A DNA stretch of 53,955 nt, from assembly GCF_000420865.1 (NCBI RefSeq), contig NZ_ATVT01000020.1, forward strand, positions 1-53,955, given 5' to 3'. How positions within the stretch are numbered: the stretch's first letter is position 1; every line of letters starts with the position of its first letter. Origin of the DNA: Butyrivibrio sp. XPD2006. GTDB lineage: Bacteria > Bacillota > Clostridia > Lachnospirales > Lachnospiraceae. Shown in pieces: positions 14,153 through 23,017 of the stretch. The notes beneath the pieces were generated by a model. That model was given only the letters and a program-made list of their open reading frames with translations. It was not told where the DNA came from and did not search any database. A program made the translations under genes and the position numbers.

Positions 14153-15934
14153 ATGAGGTATACAGCTGGGGAATTGGCTAAAAAACTTGGTGTTTCTGCG
14201 CGTACTGTAAGATTCTATGATGAAAAGAAATTGCTGCGTCCGTGTGAGTACTCCGAAGCCGGATACAGACTTTATGACGAGGACAGCGTTGTCCGCTTGC
14301 AGAAAATCCTGATGCTCAAGTACATGGATTTTTCACTGGAGCAGATATCTGAGATGATGAAAGATGACAGCTCCGACATGCAGAAGTCCTTGAAGGAGCA
14401 GGAAGCGCTGCTTCTGGATAAGAAAGAGCACATCATAAGACTTATCGATGCCATCAGGAAAACAAATGATTCCGGGGATGATGAGTTTTGGGATAACCTC
14501 CGCCATGTCATCGAGCTTACAAGAGACAGGGAAGAAGTCATTGAGCAGTACAAGAGCGACACTAACCTGAAAAAGAGAATATCCATTCACGATTACAGCA
14601 CCGCCGACACCGAGTGGTTTCACTGGCTTTTCGAGAGGGAGAAGATAAAGGCGGGGATGAAGATCCTGGACATTGGCTGCGGAGCCGGAACATTTTGGAG
14701 CCGCGTGGCAGATCTTTTGCCGAAGGACCTTGAAATCCATCTGGTGGATTATTCGGACGGAATGCTCGCAAGTGCAAGAAATGTGGCAAAAGAGATCCTG
14801 GATAAATATCCTGAAAAGAACCTTCGCTTCGTTGTTGAGAAGCGCGATGCCACGGATTTCTCGTATCCAACATCGGGCTTTGATCTTATCATGGCAAACC
14901 ATATGCTCTACCATGTGGCGCGCGAGAGCAGGCTTGAATTATACAAAAAGATCAGGAGCCTTCTGGCAAAAGGCGGAAGGTTCTCCTGCACGCTTATCGG
15001 GCAGCAGCACATGCGCGAGCTCCACGACTTTATAGGTGAGTATTATCCAAGTGTGAAGTTTCCTTCAAGCGGTTTTGATATCTGGCTGGAGACTGCCAAG
15101 GAAGAGCTTGATCCCTATTTTAATGTTATGTCTGTTGAAGAACAGAAAAATGATCTTTATGTACCGGACGAAGAGTTGATCCTTAATTATGTTGCTTCTT
15201 ATTCTGAGGAAGCCAGTAAACTGGTAAATGGCAACAAAGAGTCTTTTTACAAGCACGTTCAGTCCAAGATGGATGAAGACGGATATTTCTTCATCCATAA
15301 ATCAACGGGCGTTGTTATGTGTAAAGCTGATGAGCCTGAAACGGGCGATAAGAATGCGGCTTCAGAAACTGAGCAGACAGCGCCGGATGATGCGAACGTG
15401 GTACTACCTGAAAGGCTTGAGCGCACAACCATTTACGAAAGCGACTACGTGTGCCTTTACACCGACAAGGTCAGGCTCCCCAGCGGACAAGTGATCGATA
15501 AGTACCATCAGATCCACTACCCGCACGAGGCAGTCAGCATCGTCATATTCAACGAGAAGAATGAGATACTGATGATCAGGGAAAAGAGATATACCGTGCA
15601 CCGACTGGAATGGGAGATTCCGGCAGGCCGAATTGAGGACGGCGAGACAAAAGAGGAAGCGGCAAGAAGAGAAGCTATGGAAGAGACCGGCTGCACTCTG
15701 AAAGACCTGAAATTCCTGGGCTCACAGAACCCGACTAACGGAATGTCAGACTGCACATGCCACGTATTTGCTGCCAGGGTTGATTCCGAGAGCAGCATTG
15801 AGGATGTGGACGAAGTTGCCTACAAGCAGTGGATGAGCGTTTCAGAGGTAAAAGAGCTTTTGAAGGAAAACAGGACAAAGGACGGCATTTCAATTCTGGC
15901 AATACTGTTCGCGCTGGAGTTTTATGAATATTGA
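14153..15934 (+). CDS. MerR regulator - methyltransferase - Nudix hydrolase fusion
   Basis: 593 aa in three parts. Residues 1-75 are a MerR helix-turn-helix (YTAGELAKKLGVSARTVRFYDEKKLL), followed by a helical dimer region to about 145. Residues 165-275 are an S-adenosylmethionine methyltransferase with the LDIGCGAGTF motif (D173). After a flexible, acidic linker (about 405-425), residues 430-593 are an ADP-ribose pyrophosphatase-type Nudix domain with a perfect Nudix box at 492-514 (GRIEDGE...REAMEETGC). All catalytic motifs look intact. MerR-methyltransferase fusions exist in clostridia; the added Nudix part is unusual. The target of methylation is unknown. GGAG precedes the ATG. Confidence 0.9.
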   Translation: MRYTAGELAKKLGVSARTVRFYDEKKLLRPCEYSEAGYRLYDEDSVVRLQKILMLKYMDFSLEQISEMMKDDSSDMQKSLKEQEALLLDKKEHIIRLIDAIRKTNDSGDDEFWDNLRHVIELTRDREEVIEQYKSDTNLKKRISIHDYSTADTEWFHWLFEREKIKAGMKILDIGCGAGTFWSRVADLLPKDLEIHLVDYSDGMLASARNVAKEILDKYPEKNLRFVVEKRDATDFSYPTSGFDLIMANHMLYHVARESRLELYKKIRSLLAKGGRFSCTLIGQQHMRELHDFIGEYYPSVKFPSSGFDIWLETAKEELDPYFNVMSVEEQKNDLYVPDEELILNYVASYSEEASKLVNGNKESFYKHVQSKMDEDGYFFIHKSTGVVMCKADEPETGDKNAASETEQTAPDDANVVLPERLERTTIYESDYVCLYTDKVRLPSGQVIDKYHQIHYPHEAVSIVIFNEKNEILMIREKRYTVHRLEWEIPAGRIEDGETKEEAARREAMEETGCTLKDLKFLGSQNPTNGMSDCTCHVFAARVDSESSIEDVDEVAYKQWMSVSEVKELLKENRTKDGISILAILFALEFYEY

Positions 15935-15951
15935 CATTGGAGATATGGGTA

Positions 15952-16440
15952 ATGAATAAAGACATGACAGTAGCCTGTGACACAGGCCTTATCAATATAA
16001 GAGTTGGCGCGATCATTTTAAAAGACGGTAAGTTCCTCATGGTCGGAAATGACAGAGCTGATTACCTGTACTCTGTCGGAGGCAGGATTAAATTTGGTGA
16101 AACAGCTGAGGAAGCGGTTGTCAGGGAAGTTTATGAGGAGACCGGCATTAAGATGGAGATAGATCGTCTCGGATTTGTTAATGAGAACTATTTCTATGGC
16201 GATGATGAAATGAATTTAGGCAAGCTGATATATGAGATCTCATTTTTCTTTTACATGAAGGTGCCTGATGACTTCGAGCCGATTAGCTCGAGCTTCACCG
16301 AGGATGATCACAAAGAGTTTCTGCGCTGGGTTGCATCTGATGATGAAATCACTGTTTATCCTGAGTTTTTCAAGACCGAATTACAACATCCGGAGAATAC
16401 TGTAAAACATATATTATCTGATGAGCGAAGAAAGGTGTGA
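15952..16440 (+). CDS. Nudix hydrolase
   Basis: 162 aa from ATG 15952, preceded by TTGGAG; the longer frame from TTG 15931 would overlap the upstream gene. A complete Nudix box is present: GGRIKFGETAEEAVVREVYE followed by ETGI. This subgroup usually hydrolyses modified or free nucleoside diphosphate derivatives. It lies 17 bases after the fusion gene that itself ends in a Nudix domain, so the two may share a transcript. The substrate cannot be read from the sequence. Confidence 0.9.
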   Translation: MNKDMTVACDTGLINIRVGAIILKDGKFLMVGNDRADYLYSVGGRIKFGETAEEAVVREVYEETGIKMEIDRLGFVNENYFYGDDEMNLGKLIYEISFFFYMKVPDDFEPISSSFTEDDHKEFLRWVASDDEITVYPEFFKTELQHPENTVKHILSDERRKV

Positions 16441-16449
16441 TTACTGCGT

Positions 16450-17001
16450 ATGTACAGATGCAGATTAACTTATGACGAGTGGAAGGCGATGATTGAGAAA
16501 CATAGGGAAGGTGTATTTGAGAATTCATCCGATTTCAAAGGCTATGTTGGCTTTCTTTCTATAGATGAGGTTTCTCAGAAGCAGGTATGGAATTACAAAG
16601 AAGATAAGATAACCGTTTGCGACAGTGGCTACAAATGGCTTACCATCATGCCGAAAGATGATTATTACTGTATCACAGTTATGATGGACGGAGAGTATAA
16701 TGTAAAGGTCAGTTACATTGATATGATCGACAGTCAGGGAATTGATGATGACGGCGTGCCTTTCTTTTACGACTGTTACCTTGATCTCGTGGTTTACCCC
16801 GATGGCTACGTAAAAGTCGATGACAGAGATGAGCTTGATGAAGCGCTTGAAAATGCAGACATAAATAAAGAGCAATACGACAGAGCTCTGGACACTGCGG
16901 ATAAGCTGGTAAAAGAGCTTTTAGACGACTATGACAAGTTCATGAATTTTGTCGGTCGCAGGCTTGAGTTTTTCAGGACTCATCGTGAGGATAGGAAATA
17001 A
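16450..17001 (+). CDS. DUF402-domain protein
   Basis: 183 aa. The C-terminal part matches the DUF402 fold: a beta-rich core with FFYDCYLDLVVYPDGYVKVD followed by DELDEALENADINKEQYDRA and a long helix. Members include Mg-dependent nucleoside di/triphosphatases, so a phosphatase role is plausible. The N-terminal 60 residues are less typical. No strong ribosome site is seen, suggesting coupling to the preceding Nudix gene. Its stop overlaps the start of the next gene by one base. Confidence 0.8.
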   Translation: MYRCRLTYDEWKAMIEKHREGVFENSSDFKGYVGFLSIDEVSQKQVWNYKEDKITVCDSGYKWLTIMPKDDYYCITVMMDGEYNVKVSYIDMIDSQGIDDDGVPFFYDCYLDLVVYPDGYVKVDDRDELDEALENADINKEQYDRALDTADKLVKELLDDYDKFMNFVGRRLEFFRTHREDRK

Positions 17002-17480
17002 TGATAGTACACCCGATTGAACCCGTTTATGACAAGGATTCCAAAATACTGATCTTAGGAAGTTTTCCTTCTGTGAAATCCAGGGAGGAAGGCTTCTTTT
17101 ATGGGCACAAGCAGAACAGATTCTGGAAAGTGATATCTGCGGTTTTTAATGAAGAAGAGCCGAAGAGTATCGAGGAGAAGAAAGCTCTTTTGCTAAGAAA
17201 TCATATTGCGCTCTGGGATGTGATAAAGTCCTGCGACATCATTGGTTCATCGGATTCCAGCATCAGCAACGTGGTCCCCAACGACCTTTCGGTTATCCTT
17301 GACACGGCAGACATTGGGGCAATCTACGTCAACGGTAAGACAGCGCTTAAGTATTACGAGAAGTATACACAAGCTTTGGTCAGAAGACCTGCCATCTGCC
17401 TTCCGTCAACCAGCCCCGCGAACGCAGCCTGGAATATGGATAGGTTGCTGGAAGCATGGAGCTGCATCAAGGCAGAGTAG
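17001..17480 (+). CDS. DNA-deoxyinosine / uracil glycosylase (Mug-like)
   Basis: 159 aa, cytoplasmic, uracil-DNA glycosylase fold. Motif A is ILGSFPSVKSREEGFFYGHKQNRFW (residues 16-40) and the closing loop is LPSTSPANA, as in family 6 hypoxanthine-DNA glycosylases. It should remove deaminated purine (hypoxanthine) or uracil from DNA. Overlap with the DUF402 gene (TAATG) and proximity of two Nudix proteins and an HD hydrolase make a nucleotide and DNA damage-repair group likely. Confidence 0.85.
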   Translation: MIVHPIEPVYDKDSKILILGSFPSVKSREEGFFYGHKQNRFWKVISAVFNEEEPKSIEEKKALLLRNHIALWDVIKSCDIIGSSDSSISNVVPNDLSVILDTADIGAIYVNGKTALKYYEKYTQALVRRPAICLPSTSPANAAWNMDRLLEAWSCIKAE

Positions 17481-17508
17481 TTGCTCTTTGTTGCAATCTG
17501 TGGCAAAA

Positions 17509-17535
17509 GGGCAGGTTACCTCCACTGCCCGTTTT
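17509..17535 (+). terminator. Terminator between convergent genes
   Basis: Stem GGGCAG/CTGCCC followed by GTTTT. It serves the glycosylase operon and overlaps the last codons of the minus-strand beta-helix gene. The stem is short, so strength is uncertain. Confidence 0.5.
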
Positions 17536-19291
17536 CATAATCCAGCACTTTCGCAGTCTGTCCGGCACTGAGAAGTGAATCTCCGGCTTCATTGATGACG
17601 CACTTAAGACCCGGGAATCCGTTCAGATATGCAGTGATCGCATTGTGCACATGAACACCCTCTACATCGGGAACTTCCATGGCGCAGTACATAGGAATAG
17701 TGTTATCTCTGTTGTACAGATAGATACCAAGTCCCGTAGCGGAAAAAGAGCTGACATCTTCCGCAACCTTAAACGAAGCATATCCGAATCTCTTGCCGTC
17801 GGGATTGATCCACTGTCCTCTGCCCGGCACATCGTAAGGAACCTCGCTCTGATACATGATGCAGGTTCCGTCATTACCGTTCCACATGGTCTGATAGCCG
17901 TTGAAATGCTCAACCATCAGAGCGTACATTTTAACACCTGAGCCATTTATGATGATGCCGTTTTCGCAGGTGTTCATATCCCATCCGACGTTGTCGCCGT
18001 GATCGGCTCTCCACACCCAGAGGTTGTCGCCAACGACGTTATCGAGATCAACAACAATGCATGTCTTTGTCTTGCATGGTCCATCTGAAGCGATGCCGCC
18101 GACTCTGAAATACACATCCGCAAGAAGCGAAGGCTTCGCGTCCTCCACAGCACCCTCCACAGCGCCCAAATGAACCAGCGCCTCAGATTCCTCAGTTCCT
18201 GCATCAAACAACAGCCCGGCCAGAATAAGATCATCTGCACCATCAGAAACTACGCATTCATTCCCGGCAGCAGAGCGCAGCGTAGCCAGGCCTATGCCCA
18301 TAACAACAGTTCCTGATTTCTGTACTTTAAGAGCTTCATCAAGCTCATACACCCCCGGTGTGAACAGAATATTCTTCCCATCATCCAGTGCCTCATTTAT
18401 AGTCTGCGCTGTATCCACATTCTCTTTTGCTACATAAAAATCATCAAGGGAAATCACCTTGCCTTCCGAAGAACCTTCATCATCCCAGCCAAAAGACACA
18501 CTTCCTTCTTTCCACTCGGGAACATAAACTCCAAATCCATCCTTCTCATCATATACAAGAAATGGCTTTTCCCGCACGATCGGTGTCTCTTCAACAGCAG
18601 TATAGGAGGCTTCCGGCCAGGTTTCCACAGGCACTCCGCCCGGCTCATCCCCGAGCATCACGATGTTCCAGTTCTGTCCGGTCCATGAGCTGTAGCTGTT
18701 ATTTCTTGAGAGCCACTGCTGCTGCGTACCCGAATCCACGAGCCCGACCACCTTGGAGTCTGCAAGGAATCCTCCGCTGGCCCATCCGTATTCATCGTGA
18801 AGAGTGAGATTTCCGTCAACCTGAACCCTTCGCATACCTGTAGCCTGTGATACTGCCCATACCGTATCCGACTGCATCTCAATATTCTCAATGCTGCGCC
18901 AGAAATTACAGGTTGCATTGTGCAGCCCCTGCGGATTTGAAAGCCACCTGGCATAGGTGTTTACAGCCGAAATCTTCGTATCTGTCGGAAGAGCTCCGAG
19001 CCCTGCAAGCTCAGTATAAAAGCCTACATTAGCAGAAACATTGTATTCTCCCGGCATGAAATAAAGCGCATACCTGTTATCATCAAATTGCGCAGCCTCC
19101 TGCATACTGTAAATATGATCCAGAGTTTCCTGAACAGCACTCGCCTCATCCTCAGGCGTAAATATATAAACATTATCCCCTAATATATCAGTGTGATAGT
19201 CTTTGATTTCCATTTTTTCTTTCCCGCATCCTGTAAAGATTCCCGTCATCGCAACAAGCCCCAACAAGAGCAGATATTTCTTTTTAAACAT
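17516..19291 (-). CDS. Secreted beta-helix lipoprotein
   Basis: 591 aa from ATG 19291. The start is preferred because AGGAGG ends nine bases before it, while the upstream in-frame ATGs overlap that site. A lipoprotein signal MFKKKYLLLLGLVAMTGIFTGC puts it on the outer face of the membrane. The body looks like a right-handed parallel beta-helix of the pectate-lyase superfamily (repeats such as LFTPGVYELDEALKVQKSGT, LILAGLLFDAG, MYALMVEHFNGYQ). Related actinobacterial proteins carry the doubtful name adenylyl cyclase. Probably binds or cuts a polysaccharide. Monocistronic and convergent with the upstream operon. Confidence 0.75.
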   Translation of the reverse strand: MFKKKYLLLLGLVAMTGIFTGCGKEKMEIKDYHTDILGDNVYIFTPEDEASAVQETLDHIYSMQEAAQFDDNRYALYFMPGEYNVSANVGFYTELAGLGALPTDTKISAVNTYARWLSNPQGLHNATCNFWRSIENIEMQSDTVWAVSQATGMRRVQVDGNLTLHDEYGWASGGFLADSKVVGLVDSGTQQQWLSRNNSYSSWTGQNWNIVMLGDEPGGVPVETWPEASYTAVEETPIVREKPFLVYDEKDGFGVYVPEWKEGSVSFGWDDEGSSEGKVISLDDFYVAKENVDTAQTINEALDDGKNILFTPGVYELDEALKVQKSGTVVMGIGLATLRSAAGNECVVSDGADDLILAGLLFDAGTEESEALVHLGAVEGAVEDAKPSLLADVYFRVGGIASDGPCKTKTCIVVDLDNVVGDNLWVWRADHGDNVGWDMNTCENGIIINGSGVKMYALMVEHFNGYQTMWNGNDGTCIMYQSEVPYDVPGRGQWINPDGKRFGYASFKVAEDVSSFSATGLGIYLYNRDNTIPMYCAMEVPDVEGVHVHNAITAYLNGFPGLKCVINEAGDSLLSAGQTAKVLDYENGQWR

Positions 19292-19424
19292 AAAAAACAT
19301 CCTCCTCCTCATACAAGAATAGTGAGAATGAGCCGCGTATGATAGGGGACATTTTTCAGTTTGGTGTCGTTTATATGGTAAACTAAATAATGAAAAGAAA
19401 TATCCACATCGGAGGAATACTGAA

Positions 19425-21527
19425 ATGAGTCATAAAAGGTTAATGGCTGCAACCATGGCTATCATACTGGCTGCCGTTACATCAGCCTGCGGCGCTGAGG
19501 TAAAAGAGCCTGTCCAGCCGATAATTGAAACGGTAGAAAAAGAAACTGTCGAGGAACCTGCGCAGGATACTGCCACAGATATTGAAACCGGGCAGCAGAC
19601 AGATCAGACTAAGCAGGGGCAACAGGATCAAGAAAACTCTGCCGGTCAGAAATCCGATGAAACCAATATACCATCAGGCCCCTTAAAGCCTGAACTTGTT
19701 GCAGGCGCAGCCCCAAAGCTTCCGATCAGGATCAGCTTCCCGGACTGGAAGGGCTACACCGACAATACACTTGCAATGAACAGCATGTACAGCTTCTATG
19801 GCTACCACGGCCAGGGAGAGCTCTTTTTAACAATATCGGGCAGAGTTGAGAGCTTTGATATGTTTGTCAACGGAACGCCGGTTGATACTTCGGAAGTAAC
19901 ATCACTCGGCGACTGGAAGGTAGATATTTCCTCCGTTACCAAGAATGGAGAAAATACTGTGCAGGTATCAAACATAGTTCCTTCAAATGAGAAGGAAGCT
20001 GTGATAGTTTCTATTCCTTATCCTGAGGTGATAAGCGGAACTCCGGAGGAAGAGGGTATTCATTCCGAGGCACTGCAGCTTATATCTGACCTCATTGAGA
20101 CAGACATCGAAAACGGATTTACAAGTGCGCAGCTTTCTGTCGTGCGCAACGGAAGACTTATATATGAGAATGCCTGGGGCAAGACCAACACATATCAGCC
20201 AAACGGCCTTCCCAACACTGAGAGTCCAAACGTTACTACAGATACACTTTACGATCTTGCTTCCGTAACCAAGATGTTTTCGGTTAACTACGCTCTTCAG
20301 AAACTTGTGACTGACGGCGAAGTTGACCTTGATGACAAGATCACCAAATATCTCGGAGATGAGTTTGTAACCGAAACCATTCAGGTGACCGTAGACGGTA
20401 AGGGCGACCCCAAGGATCCAGCGACCATTATCGACCTTGATACGATCAAGAAGTGGAAGAGCGAGCTGACTGTCAGAGAACTTTTAAAGCACCAGGGCGG
20501 ATTCCCGGCAGACCCCAAGTACTGTGCACCAAAGCTTTATAAGAACGGTCTTGCACCCGGCGAGGATTACCCCGAGAACCCACTTTTTGCAGGAAATGTG
20601 CCGGGTGAGGAGACCAAGCAGGTCACTGTTGATATGATCCGCAGAACACCTCTTGATTACGAACCGGGAACCAAGACGGTATACTCCGATGCAGACTACA
20701 TGATCCTTGGTCTCGTGGTAGAGAAGGTAACAGGCCAGGACCTTGATACTTATCTTAAAAAGACCTTTTATGAGCCGATGGGGCTTACACATATCACATA
20801 CAATCCTCTTAGGAACGGCTTTTCAAAAGACGATTGCGCAGCAACGGAATTAAACGGAAATACCAGAGACGGACTTCTTCATTTTGACGGATACAGAACG
20901 GAGACTATTCAGGGCGAGGTCCATGATGAGAAGGCCTTTTACAGCATGGACGGTATCAGTGGCCATGCAGGTCTTTTCTCCAATGCCACTGACCTGGCAA
21001 AGCTTGCGTCTGTAATGCTTACGGGAGGCTACGGCGAGAACAGTTTCTTTTCCCAAAATGTAATGGACATGTTTACTTCGCCAAAAGAAGAGGATGCAGC
21101 GAACTGGGGACTCGGCTGGTGGAGACAGGGCGAAAATCAGAGAGTATGGTACTTCGGAACCCAGTCAGGCTCCGATACCTTCGGCCATCAGGGCTGGACG
21201 GGAACTATCGTGATGATAGATCCGGACAGGGATCTGATCATCGCATACCTTACCAACAAGAAGAACTCCAGAGTGACAAGTACGAAAGCAGATGCCAACA
21301 AATTTGACGGCGACTGGTACACATCCGCTACCCTTGGATTTGTTCCCGAGATCATGTCCATCGGGATGGATACGGATGTTGATATTTCTGCTCAGCTTAA
21401 AAGCCTTACACAGGATATGGCGGTAGAAGCCAAAAAGCTTCTTCCTAAGGGAGTGTCAATTGACAGTAACCATCCGGCTGCGAAAAGTGCAAGGAGCAAA
21501 CAACAGCTCGCTGAGCTATACAAATAG
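19425..21527 (+). CDS. Serine beta-lactamase-like hydrolase, lipoprotein
   Basis: 700 aa. Lipoprotein signal ending at ITSAC-type box (AAVTSACG, C22), then a low-complexity Glu/Gln/Thr linker to about residue 85 and a small beta-domain (85-200). A class C beta-lactamase/PBP4-like domain spans about 215-650, with SxxK at S280-V-T-K283, YSDADY as the YxN-like element and GHQGWTG as the HxG-type motif. Likely a cell-surface D-amino-acid or ester hydrolase acting on envelope material. The start follows GGAGG. The ORF is much longer than a plain beta-lactamase because of the linker and extra domain. Confidence 0.87.
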   Translation: MSHKRLMAATMAIILAAVTSACGAEVKEPVQPIIETVEKETVEEPAQDTATDIETGQQTDQTKQGQQDQENSAGQKSDETNIPSGPLKPELVAGAAPKLPIRISFPDWKGYTDNTLAMNSMYSFYGYHGQGELFLTISGRVESFDMFVNGTPVDTSEVTSLGDWKVDISSVTKNGENTVQVSNIVPSNEKEAVIVSIPYPEVISGTPEEEGIHSEALQLISDLIETDIENGFTSAQLSVVRNGRLIYENAWGKTNTYQPNGLPNTESPNVTTDTLYDLASVTKMFSVNYALQKLVTDGEVDLDDKITKYLGDEFVTETIQVTVDGKGDPKDPATIIDLDTIKKWKSELTVRELLKHQGGFPADPKYCAPKLYKNGLAPGEDYPENPLFAGNVPGEETKQVTVDMIRRTPLDYEPGTKTVYSDADYMILGLVVEKVTGQDLDTYLKKTFYEPMGLTHITYNPLRNGFSKDDCAATELNGNTRDGLLHFDGYRTETIQGEVHDEKAFYSMDGISGHAGLFSNATDLAKLASVMLTGGYGENSFFSQNVMDMFTSPKEEDAANWGLGWWRQGENQRVWYFGTQSGSDTFGHQGWTGTIVMIDPDRDLIIAYLTNKKNSRVTSTKADANKFDGDWYTSATLGFVPEIMSIGMDTDVDISAQLKSLTQDMAVEAKKLLPKGVSIDSNHPAAKSARSKQQLAELYK

Positions 21528-21590
21528 GCGCTGCTAAAGTATAATTATGCTGTTGTTTTTTCATAATAAACTAGTGAAGGTATTTTAAAT

Positions 21591-23009
21591 ATGCAGTTTG
21601 TATCTTTTGGATTTTTGCTTCTTTTGCCGGTTGCGGCCATCGTGAATTTCATTATCCCGCGCAAGTTCAGATATATTTGGCTTCTTGTGATCAGTGCGGC
21701 TTTTTACATCAGCATTGATGTTAAGGCTGCTGCTGTTATGGCAGGAACGATTGTCATTACTTATTTTGCAGCTGTAATGATTGAGAAATTCTCCGAGGGT
21801 GCGGACAAGACCGGAACGGGAAGAACCAGGCTGATTTTTGCTCTGGCTGTGATAACAGAGGTTGCCGCCATGCTAATATTCAGAAGTGGCAAGATCCTTG
21901 GTGCGATCGGAATCTCTTTTTACATGCTTAAATCCATCGGATATCTGGCTGATGTCTATCGCGGGGACGAGAAGGCTGAGCACAATCCGCTCATGCTGGC
22001 ACTCTTCGTATCCTTCTTCCCGCAGGTCATCAGCGGTCCTATAGAGAGAGCAGGAAACATGCTGCCTCAGTTTGCATATCCCGTGACAGTGGATTTTGAC
22101 AGAATGAGAGACGGATTTTTGCAGATCCTCTGGGGATATTTCCTTAAGCTTGTCATCGCGGACAGGCTTGCTATCTATGTAAATAGCGTGTATCAGGCAC
22201 CGGAGAATTGTCCCGGAACTATAGTCGCTATTGCTACTGTTATGTATTCTTTCGAGATCTACTGCGACTTTGCAGGATACTCGTCAATAGCCATCGGAGT
22301 TGCCAGAATACTGGGAATCGACGTGATGAAGAACTTCGACAGCCCATACATGGCCAAGTCCGTTGCGGAGTTCTGGAGAAGATGGCATATATCACTTTCA
22401 ACATGGCTCAAGGACTATGTCTACATTCCGCTTGGAGGAAACAGAAAGGGAACAACCAGGAAGTATCTCAACATTATCATTGTCTTTGTTGTCAGCGGAA
22501 TCTGGCACGGTTCAGCCCTTACATTCCTGGTTTGGGGACTGCTCCACGCAATTTATCAGCTCATTGGCTACATTGCAATGCCGCTCAGGGACAAGATTGT
22601 GGAAGTGCTGAAGATTGACAGAAACGGTCTTTCACACAGAACCATCAAGACGATCATCACTTTCTTCTTTGTGAATCTGGCATGGATATTCTTCAGGGCG
22701 CCTTCCCTGGAGCAGGCTTTTGTTATCATTAAAAAGAGCTTTGAATTTACCCCATGGATATTCACCGATAAGTCACTGTATAACTATGGCCTTAGCGTGA
22801 GCAGCTTCAATGTAGGCATGATCGGTATTATCCTGCTGATAGCAATGGATATTCTGAACTTTAATGACATTGAGATCAGAGAGAGGATTATCGGACAGAG
22901 TATCTGGTACCGTTGGATAATCATGATAGGAGCCATTCTGGCAATTCTTATTTTTGGAATATGGGGCGCAGGATACAATGCGTCAAGCTTTATATATCAA
23001 CAGTTCTGA
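21591..23009 (+). CDS. MBOAT-family O-acyltransferase
   Basis: 472 aa with about ten membrane helices. MBOAT signatures include FFPQVISGPIERAGNMLPQF (about 143-162), FWRRWHISLSTWLKDYVYIP with the conserved W-H (about 261-280) and the catalytic histidine in VSGIWHGSALTFLVWG. Such AlgI/DltB-like proteins pass acyl groups across the membrane to sugars or teichoic acids. The next gene encodes an SGNH/AlgJ-like partner, starting nine bases after the stop, as in alginate and other O-acetylation systems. Confidence 0.92.
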   Translation: MQFVSFGFLLLLPVAAIVNFIIPRKFRYIWLLVISAAFYISIDVKAAAVMAGTIVITYFAAVMIEKFSEGADKTGTGRTRLIFALAVITEVAAMLIFRSGKILGAIGISFYMLKSIGYLADVYRGDEKAEHNPLMLALFVSFFPQVISGPIERAGNMLPQFAYPVTVDFDRMRDGFLQILWGYFLKLVIADRLAIYVNSVYQAPENCPGTIVAIATVMYSFEIYCDFAGYSSIAIGVARILGIDVMKNFDSPYMAKSVAEFWRRWHISLSTWLKDYVYIPLGGNRKGTTRKYLNIIIVFVVSGIWHGSALTFLVWGLLHAIYQLIGYIAMPLRDKIVEVLKIDRNGLSHRTIKTIITFFFVNLAWIFFRAPSLEQAFVIIKKSFEFTPWIFTDKSLYNYGLSVSSFNVGMIGIILLIAMDILNFNDIEIRERIIGQSIWYRWIIMIGAILAILIFGIWGAGYNASSFIYQQF

Positions 23010-23017
23010 GGGATAAC

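Noticed and set aside
14333..14914. Minus-strand frame of 193 aa
   Set aside because: Antisense to the MerR and methyltransferase parts of the fusion gene, with no recognisable domain.
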